Positions 44,338 through 51,457 of a stretch of 64,000 bases of DNA are shown here, piece after piece. Under the pieces are notes generated by a model. It was not told the origin of the DNA and did no database searches. It was given only the letters and a program-made list of their open reading frames with translations. Position numbers and translations under genes: made by a program. This stretch comes from Clostridium fessum (GTDB lineage: Bacteria; Bacillota; Clostridia; Lachnospirales; Lachnospiraceae), in assembly GCF_003024715.1 (NCBI RefSeq), contig NZ_PYLO01000001.1:1-64000 (forward strand), given 5' to 3'. Positions within the stretch are counted from its first letter, which is position 1. Each line of letters opens with the position of its first letter.

Positions 44338-44542
44338 GCAGAAAGCCCGCACAACTTACGACAATATTCTCCGCGTGGTCAAAGATCCGGAAGTATGCGA
44401 TCCGATCCGTTTTCTGCGCGAGCGGGAGATTGTACATTTTCAGCGGTTTGGTGAAGCTTTAAGAAATGTACAGGATCACCTGAGCAGTCGTAATTTCTAT
44501 ACGTTTAACCCAGAGTTTGATAAAGTGAAAGCGAAGGGATAA
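44338..44542 (+). pseudogene. cotJC: CotJC manganese catalase, 3' half
   Basis: The frame continues exactly where the 5' half stopped: the base at 44338 completes the Glu136 codon. Then come QKARTTYDNILRVVKDPEVC, the metal-ligand segment REREIVHFQRFGEAL (Glu166, His169) and the C-terminal NPEFDKVKAKG. There is no frameshift or stop in these 67 codons, so the half gene has not decayed, consistent with recent insertion or with selection for precise excision. It has no start of its own. Confidence 0.93.
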
Positions 44543-44545
44543 AAC

Positions 44546-44592
44546 AAAAACCTCCGTAAACAATGTCAAATTCATTGTTTACGGAGGTTTTC
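44546..44592. terminator. Strong terminator after cotJC
   Basis: AAAACCTCCGTAAACAATG pairs perfectly with CATTGTTTACGGAGGTTTT around a 7-base loop. It would end the cotJ transcript and also transcription from the right. Confidence 0.85.
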
Positions 44593-44599
44593 AAACCAG

Positions 44600-45063
44600 C
44601 ACCGAGTGAGGATAAATCCGAACCCTCAACCTCCGCCAGTGTGATGGTCTTAGAACTGTTCTTACAGTTAAAAGTAAGGAATTATCTTGTCCTCATAAAG
44701 ATACACCGCATTTACAAAACTGTCAATCAGTCTTTGCCGCTGTTCCCGCTTTGTCACATCAAATTTACGGAAGCGGTAAATGAAAAATGCTATCTGTTCT
44801 CTTGTAAGCAGGGGCTTGTGCATTTCCTCCTGCAAAATGCTGACTTCAAGCTGCCTTTTGGTTTCCTCCAACTCGTCCAGTCTTTGCTTGGTGGACGGAG
44901 TAAAAATCCCTGCTTGAATGGAGTTGAGAATATTGTTAATACCTTTTTCCGTTTCTGCAAGCTACTTTTTCAAAAGAGGCAGATCGGTGCTTTCTTTCTT
45001 CTGCAACTCCATCAGCGTATCAATCAGTCGTTCCATGACTTCATCATTCATAATTGCTTTCAT
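44600..45063 (-). pseudogene. Decayed 3' end of another large serine recombinase
   Basis: On the minus strand the frame reads VMERLIDTLMELQKKESTDL, LTREQIAFFIYRFRKFDVTK and EQRQRLIDSFVNAVYLYEDK, the coiled-coil and C-terminal region of large serine recombinases of gut Firmicutes. It is interrupted by an in-frame TAG near 44961. A one-base insertion near 44685 then shifts the last part (KTITLAEVEGSDLSSLGAG) to another frame. The resolvase domain is missing. It is unrelated in detail to the recombinase at 24083 and marks an older element. Confidence 0.78.
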
Positions 45064-45174
45064 ACAGTAATTGAGCGTACATATAAATTAGAGGAGACCG
45101 AGGCAGTGATGCAGAAACAGATCCGGGTGGCAAACCATCGGATCGCAGATTTGGAAAAGCAGATGGAGGGATAA
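45064..45174 (+). pseudogene. 3' fragment of a small phage gene
   Basis: About 36 codons (VIERTYKLEETEAVMQKQIR, VANHRIADLEKQMEG) form a coiled-coil C-terminus ending 3 bases before the holin gene. The 5' part is cut off by the recombinase remnant. Position before a holin suggests an XhlA-like or tail-end protein, but this is a guess. Confidence 0.5.
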
Positions 45175-45177
45175 GGT

Positions 45178-45468
45178 ATGCAGATTAAAGATTATGTAAA
45201 GCCGGAATTACTTGTGGTAGCAGTAGTGCTGTACTTTATTGGGATGTGGCTGAAGCAGAGTGAGACAGTGAAAGACAAATACATCCCACTCATTAATGGG
45301 CTGATTGGCGTTGCGATTTGTGCCATCTATGTGTTCGCCACCTGTGCCTGCGGCAGTGGTCAGGATATCGCGCTGGCAGTTTTCACGGCACTTACACAGG
45401 GCGTCCTTGTGGCGGGATTGTCTACGTATGTAAACCAGATTTTTAAGCAGTCAGGAAAAGAAGAGTAG
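45178..45468 (+). CDS. Phage holin
   Basis: The 96-residue protein has two or three membrane segments (about 9-26, 38-58, 66-83) and the pattern VKPELLVVAVVLYFIGMWLK, KDKYIPLINGLIGV and VNQIFKQSGKEE of the phage_holin_5 type. It would permeabilise the membrane for the endolysin encoded next. GGGATAAGG lies just before the ATG. It belongs to a phage lysis remnant. Confidence 0.85.
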   Translation: MQIKDYVKPELLVVAVVLYFIGMWLKQSETVKDKYIPLINGLIGVAICAIYVFATCACGSGQDIALAVFTALTQGVLVAGLSTYVNQIFKQSGKEE

Positions 45469-45568
45469 AAGGAGGCGATCCGACTATCTCCCGCGGCAGT
45501 TCGGGGCGTGGCTGCCGTTGCGGCATCGCAACAATAGGGGAAAATCGACGAAAGCCGATAGTAGGAAT

Positions 45569-45604
45569 AAAAACCCCCAAGGAGTCGCGATCCTTGGGGG
45601 TTTT
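45569..45604 (+). terminator. Strong terminator between holin and endolysin
   Basis: AAAACCCCCAAGG pairs with CCTTGGGGGTTTT around a 9-base loop. It separates the two lysis genes, so the endolysin likely has its own promoter. The 45469-45568 stretch has an AAGGAGG and short in-frame codons but no convincing gene. Confidence 0.8.
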
Positions 45605-45737
45605 GTCGTTGCCTGTGATGGACAACTACTATCTCTTAGCCTATCGGCATTATAGCATATGCGGAAATTCTTTGCAAGATACCCCCGGAAAACAAAATGT
45701 CATATTTTTCATATCATAAAGAAAAGAGGACAAATCT

Positions 45738-46580
45738 ATGAGAGATATCACATTATGCCATCCGCGTCTCCAGGCGCTGACTGCGCAGCTCGTTGATAAG
45801 TGTGTCGGTGCAGGTTTGCCGATTAAAATCGGGGAATCTTTCCGGAGCGTCGCCGAACAGGACGCTTTGTATGCACAAGGGCGGACTCGGCCGGGCAGTA
45901 TTGTCACGAATGCTAGGGGCAGCAGCTATAGCAGCCAGCACCAATGGGGCATTGCAGCGGATTTCTACCGGGCAGATGGAAAAGGCGCCTATAATGAGTC
46001 TGGAGATTATTTTAAGAAAGTCGGAGAGCTTGCCAAAAATCTGGGGCTTGGATGGGGCGGCGATTGGAAAAGCATCGTAGACAAGCCACACGTATATTTG
46101 CCGGATTGGGGCAGCGGTACTGGGATTTTGAAACAGAAATATGGGACATTTGAGGCGTTTAAAAAGACCTGGGCGGCGGAGAACAGCAGGGTACCAGAAC
46201 AGTCAAAAACGGTGATCACCGATCTTAAAGAAATTAAGAGCGGCATACGCGGGTTGAGAGTCACTGCGTCCTCACTTATCATACGAACAACTCCAAAAGG
46301 TACAGACACAGGCAAGCGCTACACCAAGGATCAGCGTGTGCAGCCAATTAATAAATGCTTTGCCGACGGCGATCCGTGGATCCAGACTGCGGACGGCTGG
46401 GTGTCTGGCAAGTATCTTACTGGCTGGGTGTGCCAGGACGGGCGCTGGTGGTATCTGCTGAGTGGGTACACTTACCGGCACGATGCAGTCTGCCAGATTG
46501 ACGGGCAGGCGTATGCGTTTGATTCGGATGGCTGGATGATTACCGCAGATCGGATAGCAGAGGACGGACATATACGATAA
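45738..46580 (+). CDS. Phage-type endolysin: M15 peptidase with SH3 and cell-wall-binding tail
   Basis: The 280-residue protein has an M15 (VanY-like) domain at about 1-135 with zinc ligands in SSQHQWGIAADFYR (His73, Asp80) and KPHVYLPDW (about His121). An SH3-like region (about 180-225, LRVTASSLIIRTTPKGTDTG) and one or two aromatic repeats (WVCQDGRWWYLLSGYTY) follow. It should cleave peptide bonds of peptidoglycan. AAAAGAGGAC precedes the ATG. Together with the holin it forms a phage lysis cassette. Confidence 0.87.
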   Translation: MRDITLCHPRLQALTAQLVDKCVGAGLPIKIGESFRSVAEQDALYAQGRTRPGSIVTNARGSSYSSQHQWGIAADFYRADGKGAYNESGDYFKKVGELAKNLGLGWGGDWKSIVDKPHVYLPDWGSGTGILKQKYGTFEAFKKTWAAENSRVPEQSKTVITDLKEIKSGIRGLRVTASSLIIRTTPKGTDTGKRYTKDQRVQPINKCFADGDPWIQTADGWVSGKYLTGWVCQDGRWWYLLSGYTYRHDAVCQIDGQAYAFDSDGWMITADRIAEDGHIR

Positions 46581-46614
46581 AATATGATGAAAAACACAAT
46601 ATAAGCGTATAATA

Positions 46615-46659
46615 AGGGGCTGTCATTCCTTGAAAATAAAGGAAAAACAGCCCTTTTTT
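46615..46659 (+). terminator. Terminator of the endolysin gene
   Basis: GGGGCTGT (46616-46623) pairs with ACAGCCC (46647-46653), followed by six Ts; an inner CCTT/AAGG stem extends it. Confidence 0.8.
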
Positions 46660-46735
46660 CGTGTGATATTTCCCCGGAAAAAGGGGGTCTTTATACTGAA
46701 ATATGCTTTCGTGGTAGATGCTCCAAAAACACCGG

Positions 46736-46779
46736 AAACCCTTGTAAATAAAGGAAAAATCCAGCATTTACAAGGGTTT
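46736..46779. terminator. Perfect 14-bp hairpin downstream of tRNA-Gly
   Basis: AAACCCTTGTAAAT and ATTTACAAGGGTTT form a perfect stem. It is 18 bases beyond the tRNA 3' end on the minus strand and may terminate it; it could also be a relic of a phage attachment region. Confidence 0.5.
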
Positions 46780-46796
46780 CTGCATCCATCAAAAAA

Positions 46797-46867
46797 AGCA
46801 GATAACGGGAATCGAACCCGCCTTTCCAGCTTGGGAAGCTAGCGTTCTACCGATGAACCATATCTGC
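46797..46867 (-). tRNA. tRNA-Gly (anticodon CCC)
   Basis: The 71-base cloverleaf on the minus strand has acceptor stem GCAGATA/TATCTGC, D-arm with GGTTCATCGGTAGAAC, anticodon stem around loop TTCCCAA and T-arm GGCGGGTTCGATTCCCGTT. Anticodon CCC reads GGG glycine codons. CCA is not encoded. tRNA genes are common phage integration sites and the phage lysis remnant ends next to it. Confidence 0.95.
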
Positions 46868-46879
46868 AAATATATATTA

Positions 46880-46907
46880 AGTATACTGTTTTTTCTGAAA
46901 AAGTCAA
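46880..46907 (-). promoter_or_regulatory. Promoter of tRNA-Gly
   Basis: On the minus strand, TTGACT (46902-46907) and TATACT (46880-46885) are spaced by 16 bases, just upstream of the tRNA. Confidence 0.7.
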
Positions 46908-47024
46908 GAAATTTATCTTGCCAAAAAGGGAGGAAAGTTACTGTACACGGGTAGGCACTTTTGGGATCGAAAGAGACAAATATATTCAAAACGCCCACAA
47001 AATGCCCTCTTAACACAATTTATA

Positions 47025-47095
47025 TTTCAAAAACTCGCAGAAGGTGTTATAATAATTCCGTATGGATTAGGGCGCGGTTTTCAGGCACCCTTTTT
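47025..47095 (+). promoter_or_regulatory. trkAH promoter and leader hairpin
   Basis: An extended -10 box, TGTTATAAT (47045-47053), has a weak TTTCAA -35 17 bases upstream. In the leader, AGGGCGC and GCACCCT (47069-47091) form an imperfect hairpin followed by TTTTT, which could attenuate transcription. The leader to trkA is about 135 bases; I saw no known potassium or c-di-AMP riboswitch core. Confidence 0.5.
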
Positions 47096-47195
47096 CCGTC
47101 ATAGGAAAGTGTTAAGGCACATTTTTTATTTTGTATATAAAATAGAGATTTTCTGTATCGGTATGGCGGATAAACAGAAAATAACGGAGGAAACT

Positions 47196-48554
47196 ATGGA
47201 TATAATCATTATCGGATGCGGCAAGGTTGGTACGACGCTGGCGGAGCAGCTTGTCCGGGAGGATTACAATGTGGTGATGATCGATACGTCTGCGGAGCGA
47301 ATGCAGCGGGTGTCAGATGATATCGATGCGATCAAGCTGGTGGGAAATGGTGCCAGCATTTCCATGCAGATCGAGGCAGGTGTGCAGACGGCGGACATGC
47401 TGATTGCCGTGACAGGGTCGGATGAGATGAACCTTCTCTGCTGCCTGATTGCGAGAAAAGTGGGGCATTGCCACACGATTGCGCGTGTGCGGAATCCGAT
47501 TTACAGCAACGAGCTTACCTTTATCAAGCAGCAGCTGGGAATTTCCATGATTATCAACCCGGAATATGCGGCGGCGACGGAGATTTCGAGAATTCTGCGC
47601 TTCCCGTCAGCGATCAAGATCGATCCATTTGCCAAGGGAAAGGTAGAGCTTCTGAAATTTAAGGTAAAACCGGAGTTTAAGCTGGACGGGCTTTCGGTCA
47701 TGGATATTGACAGCCAATTCCGCTGCGATGTCCTGATCGGCGGTGTTGAGCGCGGCGATGAGGTGGCGATCCCGGATGGTAAATTTGTGATTAAAAACGG
47801 GGATATGGTGTCGATTATCGCCTCCCCGGCAAATTCGGCAGAATTTTTCCGCAAGATCGGCATCCAGACAAACCAGGTCAGAAATACGATGATTGTCGGA
47901 GGCGGTACGATTGCTTATTATCTGGCGAAACTTTTGGCGGCGATGAAGATCCGGGTTAAAATTGTGGAGAAAGATAAAGCGCGCTGCGAGGTTCTGACAG
48001 AGCTTCTGGACGATGCGTTGATCCTCAACGGCGACGGAACGGATCGGCAGCTTCTTCTGGAAGAGGGGCTGATGACGGCGGAGGCATTTGTCACCCTGAC
48101 GAATATGGATGAGGAAAATGTTTTCCTTGCGCTGTATGCCAAGGAAAATTCCAGCGCGAAGCTGGTGACGAAGGTTAACCGGATCGCCTTTGACGAGCTG
48201 ATCAGCAAGCTGGACCTGGGAAGTCTGATTTATCCGAAATACATCACGGCGGACTACATTTTACAGTATGTGCGCGCGATGCAGAATACGATCGGCAGCA
48301 ATGTGGAGACGTTGTACCATATTCTCGACGGTCGGGCGGAGGCGCTGGAGTTTGTGATCCGCGAGGAGTCGGAAGTGACGGGCATTCCGCTGATGAATTT
48401 GAATCTCAAGAGCAACCTGCTGATCGGATGCATCAACCGCGGCGGCAATATCAAGATCGCGCGTGGACAGGACTGCATCCAGCAGGGCGATACAGTGATT
48501 GTCCTGACGAGCCAGAAAGGTCTGCGGGATATCCGTGACATCCTGAGAAAGTAG
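47196..48554 (+). CDS. trkA: Trk potassium uptake regulatory subunit TrkA
   Basis: TrkA is the cytoplasmic NAD-binding RCK subunit that gates TrkH. The 452 residues form two RCK units: Rossmann motif IIIIGCGKVGTTLAEQL (1-18) and a second one in MIVGGGTIAYYLAKLL (about 235), each followed by a TrkA-C domain. ATG 47196 with GGAGG 6 bases upstream is chosen over the longer frame from 47109. trkH follows after 9 bases. Confidence 0.94.
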   Translation: MDIIIIGCGKVGTTLAEQLVREDYNVVMIDTSAERMQRVSDDIDAIKLVGNGASISMQIEAGVQTADMLIAVTGSDEMNLLCCLIARKVGHCHTIARVRNPIYSNELTFIKQQLGISMIINPEYAAATEISRILRFPSAIKIDPFAKGKVELLKFKVKPEFKLDGLSVMDIDSQFRCDVLIGGVERGDEVAIPDGKFVIKNGDMVSIIASPANSAEFFRKIGIQTNQVRNTMIVGGGTIAYYLAKLLAAMKIRVKIVEKDKARCEVLTELLDDALILNGDGTDRQLLLEEGLMTAEAFVTLTNMDEENVFLALYAKENSSAKLVTKVNRIAFDELISKLDLGSLIYPKYITADYILQYVRAMQNTIGSNVETLYHILDGRAEALEFVIREESEVTGIPLMNLNLKSNLLIGCINRGGNIKIARGQDCIQQGDTVIVLTSQKGLRDIRDILRK

Positions 48555-48563
48555 GCGGCATAG

Positions 48564-50003
48564 ATGAATTATTCGATTGTATTTTATATCATAGGCTGGA
48601 TCCTGAATTTTGAGGCGGCTTTTATGGCGCTTCCGACGGCAGTGGCACTGATTTACCGTGAGTCGGAGGTATGGTGCTTTCTGGCAACGATGGCAGTATG
48701 CCTGATGGTTGGTATGATTCTGGTACGCCGGAAACCGAAAAATCAGATCTTTTATGTGGCGGAGAGCTTTGTGGCGGTTTCTCTAAGCTGGGTTTTACTC
48801 AGTGTGATGGGAGCGGTGCCGTTTGTATTAAGCGGCTATATTCCGAATCCGATCGACGCCTTGTTTGAGACGGTATCGGGCTTTACGACGACCGGTGCAA
48901 GTATTCTGAGCAGTGTGGAGCAGCTGCCGAAATGCTTATTATTCTGGCGGAGTTTTACGCACTGGATTGGCGGTATGGGCGTTCTGGTATTCCTTCTGAG
49001 TGTCCTGCCAATGGTGGGCGGTTCCCATATGAATTTGATGAAGGCGGAGAGCCCAGGACCGATCGTGAGTCGTCTCGTTCCGAAGGTCCAGATGACGGCG
49101 AAGCTGTTATACCAGATTTACCTGGGGATGACGATCCTCGAGGCTGTGATTCTGATTCTTGGGAAAATGCCGATTTTCGACGCGATCACGATTACGGTCG
49201 GAACAGCAGGTACGGGTGGTTTTGCAATCCGGAATGATAGCCTGGCGAGCTACACGGCATTTCAGAAAAATGTCGTGACGGTGTTTATGATTCTGTTCGG
49301 AGTGAATTTTAACTTTTACTTCTTCCTGCTGATGCGAAAAATAGGACAGGCCTTTAAAATGCAGGAGGTGCGGGCATATTTTCTAATCATTGCATCGGCG
49401 GTTGGCATCATTACAGTCAATACGGTATCACTCTGCGGCAATGCACTGCAGGCATTCCAGGATGCAGCATTCCAGGTCGGTTCGGTTATCACGACGACCG
49501 GTTACGCCACGGTGGATTTTGATAAATGGCCGCAGCTTTCAAGAACGATTATGGTACTTTTGATGTTTATCGGCGCCTGCGCGGGCAGTACAGGCGGCGG
49601 TATCAAGGTGTCGCGCGTCTTGATTCTGCTTAAATCGGTAAAAAAGGAACTGAAGCAGTACCTGCATCCGAGTGTAGTGGAGAAGATCAAAATGGATGGA
49701 AAGATCGTAGAGCATGAGGTTGTGCGCTCGACGAATGTGTTTATGGTTGCGTATGTGCTCATTTTTGCGGTATCTGTTCTATTGATTTCTCTGGATGAAT
49801 ACGATCTGGTGACGAATTTTACGGCGGTTACGGCTACGTTTAATAATATCGGACCGGGTCTGGCACTGGTCGGACCGACCGGAAACTTTGGGTTTTTCAG
49901 TAATTTCTCAAAACTGGTTTTAATCTTTGATATGCTGGCAGGACGTCTGGAGATATTTCCGCTACTTCTGCTGTTTTCAAGGGAAACCTGGAAACGGTTC
50001 TAG
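48564..50003 (+). CDS. trkH: Trk potassium channel subunit TrkH
   Basis: The 479-residue polytopic protein forms the potassium-conducting channel. The selectivity loops are visible: SGFTTTGASIL (about 110), TVGTAGTGGFAIRNDS (about 215), GSVITTTGYATVDFDKWP (about 310) and TATFNNIGPGL (about 425), along with about ten membrane helices and FTHWIGGMGVLVFLLSVLPM. It lies 9 bases after trkA in the same operon. Confidence 0.95.
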   Translation: MNYSIVFYIIGWILNFEAAFMALPTAVALIYRESEVWCFLATMAVCLMVGMILVRRKPKNQIFYVAESFVAVSLSWVLLSVMGAVPFVLSGYIPNPIDALFETVSGFTTTGASILSSVEQLPKCLLFWRSFTHWIGGMGVLVFLLSVLPMVGGSHMNLMKAESPGPIVSRLVPKVQMTAKLLYQIYLGMTILEAVILILGKMPIFDAITITVGTAGTGGFAIRNDSLASYTAFQKNVVTVFMILFGVNFNFYFFLLMRKIGQAFKMQEVRAYFLIIASAVGIITVNTVSLCGNALQAFQDAAFQVGSVITTTGYATVDFDKWPQLSRTIMVLLMFIGACAGSTGGGIKVSRVLILLKSVKKELKQYLHPSVVEKIKMDGKIVEHEVVRSTNVFMVAYVLIFAVSVLLISLDEYDLVTNFTAVTATFNNIGPGLALVGPTGNFGFFSNFSKLVLIFDMLAGRLEIFPLLLLFSRETWKRF

Positions 50004-50018
50004 GGGAGGAGAATACGG

Positions 50019-50309
50019 ATGGATATACTGTTCTTTTTAACGGGGTGTCTGGGACTGGCAGAGACAATTGATTTGTTCTGCGGCAAAGATTTCCTGATTT
50101 TTATATCGGATTCGATCGATCCGAAGAAATATAACCTGAAAAAGGTGTATGCAGTTGAAAAATGGCTGTTTGCGATTGATACGCTGTCGCTGTTTGGCAT
50201 GGCGTTTCATCTGGGCGGCGGTACGGGCGATCTGGTGCTGGCGGCGGTTGTGCTGGTGACACTGTTCGCACATGTGTATGTGTTTAAGAGCCGGAACTTC
50301 CGGGTGTAA
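50019..50309 (+). CDS. Small membrane protein, unknown function
   Basis: The 96 residues have an N-terminal hydrophobic segment (about 1-17) and two more (about 48-65 and 68-85), with a charged centre (SDSIDPKKYNLKKVYAVEKW). GGGGAGGAG lies before the ATG, 15 bases after trkH, so it is probably part of the trk operon. No family is recognised. Confidence 0.65.
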   Translation: MDILFFLTGCLGLAETIDLFCGKDFLIFISDSIDPKKYNLKKVYAVEKWLFAIDTLSLFGMAFHLGGGTGDLVLAAVVLVTLFAHVYVFKSRNFRV

Positions 50310-50316
50310 GTAGATA

Positions 50317-50353
50317 AAAGTGGGCGTGATGTGTTTGGCATGCGCCCATTTTT
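50317..50353 (+). terminator. Terminator of the trk operon
   Basis: TGGGCG (50321-50326) and CGCCCA (50343-50348) form a stem followed by TTTTT. Confidence 0.7.
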
Positions 50354-50460
50354 GCTGCCATGATGCAGAGAAAATGGCTGGTGGCTTGTTTTGGGACAGA
50401 TGCTTGAAACGGCTGACAGTGTGGCTTCCGGGGAAGTGGGACACACTTTGCGTTGACAGG

Positions 50461-50469
50461 CATATGATA
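50461..50469 (+). promoter_or_regulatory. CATATGATA box before the Cys/Gly-rich gene
   Basis: It matches the CATAnnnTA -10 of sigma-K/sigma-E promoters, with ACA about 15-16 bases upstream. TTGACA at 50453 lacks a well-spaced housekeeping -10, so the sporulation reading is at least as good. Confidence 0.4.
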
Positions 50470-50503
50470 TAGTATCAATGAAAAATGAAAAGGAGATTAT
50501 CAT

Positions 50504-50728
50504 ATGTGTTGGTCTTGGGGTAATGGTTGTGGACACTGCGGAGGATGCGGCGGCTGTGGAAATAATGGATGGGGCTGGAATAGCTGTGGAAATAACGGAA
50601 GAAATTCCTATCGGAGAGGTTTCAACGATGGTTATGCAATCGGCTATCGGGATGGCTATGATGCCGGAAGAGACAGCCAGTCTGGCTGCGGCTGCGGCAA
50701 TAATGGCGGCTGTGGCTGCGGAAACTAG
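50504..50728 (+). CDS. Cys/Gly/Asn-rich small protein, unknown function
   Basis: The 74-residue product has 10 cysteines in CG-type repeats at both ends (CGHCGGCGGCGNNGWGW and SGCGCGNNGGCGCGN) around a tyrosine-rich middle (RGFNDGYAIGYRDGYDAGRD). AAAGGAGA lies 8 bases before the ATG. The composition is like that of cross-linked spore-coat or crust proteins, but could also be a metal-binding peptide or precursor. Overlapping longer frames have no ribosome-binding site. A terminator follows. Confidence 0.68.
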   Translation: MCWSWGNGCGHCGGCGGCGNNGWGWNSCGNNGRNSYRRGFNDGYAIGYRDGYDAGRDSQSGCGCGNNGGCGCGN

Positions 50729-50763
50729 AGAGGGCGATTCAATTTGCACGAGGTGTGAACTGA

Positions 50764-50807
50764 GGGAAAGAAAGCCGGGCGGTGAGAGCTGCCCGGCTTT
50801 CTTCCCT
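50764..50807 (+). terminator. Terminator after the Cys/Gly-rich gene
   Basis: GGGAAAGAAAGCCGGGC pairs with GCCCGGCTTTCTTCCC, a 15-bp stem with an 8-base loop. Confidence 0.8.
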
Positions 50808-50841
50808 TCAGTTATTAAGAACTCTAAGAATACGCTAAAAA

Positions 50842-50915
50842 TCGGGGCAACAGGATTTGAACCTGCGACCTCTCGGCCCCCAGCCGAGCGCGCTACCAAG
50901 CTACGCCATACCCCG
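50842..50915 (-). tRNA. tRNA-Pro (anticodon GGG)
   Basis: The 74-base cloverleaf on the minus strand has acceptor CGGGGTA/TTGCCCCG with discriminator A, D-arm GCGTAGCTTGGTAGCGC, anticodon loop CTGGGGG and T-arm with GGTTCAAATCC. Anticodon GGG reads CCC/CCU. CCA is not encoded. Confidence 0.95.
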
Positions 50916-50981
50916 AAAATAAATCATAGCTGTACTTTGCCAAATGTTCAGCTGACATATACCGCCATTTGTTGAAATATT

Positions 50982-51200
50982 ATATGCATGATACCAGGGT
51001 CAAAAGGTCAGAAGTTCGACGCAAGCTTGCTTGCAGGAGAATTTTTGACCTTGGGACCCGCCAAAAACATGAGTAAGTAGCCATTTTTCAAAGAAAAATG
51101 AGCGAATTGCGAATGTTTTTGAGAATTGCGGGAGCACGCAGTGCAGAGCAATTCGGTATCAGAGGGGTCAAAAGCTTTTGCCCCCAACATCATATGCATA
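50982..51200. repeat. MITE-like element with imperfect terminal inverted repeats
   Basis: The ends ATGCATGATACCAGGGTCAA (50984 on) and the inverted ATGCATATGATGTTGGGGGC (from 51199 back) match over about 23 positions with one 2-base gap. Nested inside, GGGTC..AAGGTCA and TGACCTTGGGACCC form a second stem. The 220-bp segment has no gene. It behaves like a non-autonomous mobile repeat or a large foldback. Confidence 0.5.
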
Positions 51201-51207
51201 TCATTAT

Positions 51208-51284
51208 ATCAAAATTACATCAAAAATCAACTATGACTTCTAAATTTTCGCTGCCGGATGTTTGTTTTTTGATGTAATTTTGAT
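51208..51284. repeat. Perfect 19-bp inverted repeat
   Basis: ATCAAAATTACATCAAAAA (51208-51226) is the exact inverse of 51266-51284, with 39 bases between. It directly abuts the MITE-like segment and precedes the HAD-gene promoter. Confidence 0.7.
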
Positions 51285-51344
51285 GGTTGAGTGGAATTTT
51301 ACGAATCAATGGAATGGATCAACAGAATGAAAATTTTCCCAATA

Positions 51345-51373
51345 TTGACTCCAAATTTGAAAAATGGTATGAT
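51345..51373 (+). promoter_or_regulatory. Promoter of the HAD phosphatase gene
   Basis: TTGACT (51345-51350) and TATGAT (51368-51373) are spaced by 17 bases. Confidence 0.7.
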
Positions 51374-51394
51374 GAAAACGTGGATAATTAAAAG

Positions 51395-51434
51395 AAAAGG
51401 TCATAGCAGAGTCTTCGGCTGTGACCTTTTGTAG
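51395..51434 (+). terminator. Leader terminator/attenuator before the HAD gene
   Basis: AAAAGGTCA (51395-51403) pairs with TGACCTTTT (51422-51430) between the promoter and the gene. It would stop transcription about 25 bases before the start codon unless relieved. Confidence 0.55.
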
Positions 51435-51457
51435 TAACCAACCCCAAGGAGAACATC

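Noticed and set aside
44563-45174. 203-codon plus-strand frame after cotJC
   Set aside because: It is the antisense of the decayed serine recombinase for most of its length; only the last 36 codons look like a true phage fragment.
46600-46780. Duplicate attachment site of a prophage at tRNA-Gly
   Set aside because: No copy of the tRNA 3' end was found on the far side of the lysis remnant, so the att claim is not supported.
50207-50899. Long antisense reading frame over the Cys/Gly-rich gene and tRNA-Pro
   Set aside because: No ribosome-binding site, it crosses a tRNA and a terminator, and the composition mirrors the Gly/Cys repeats of the real gene.
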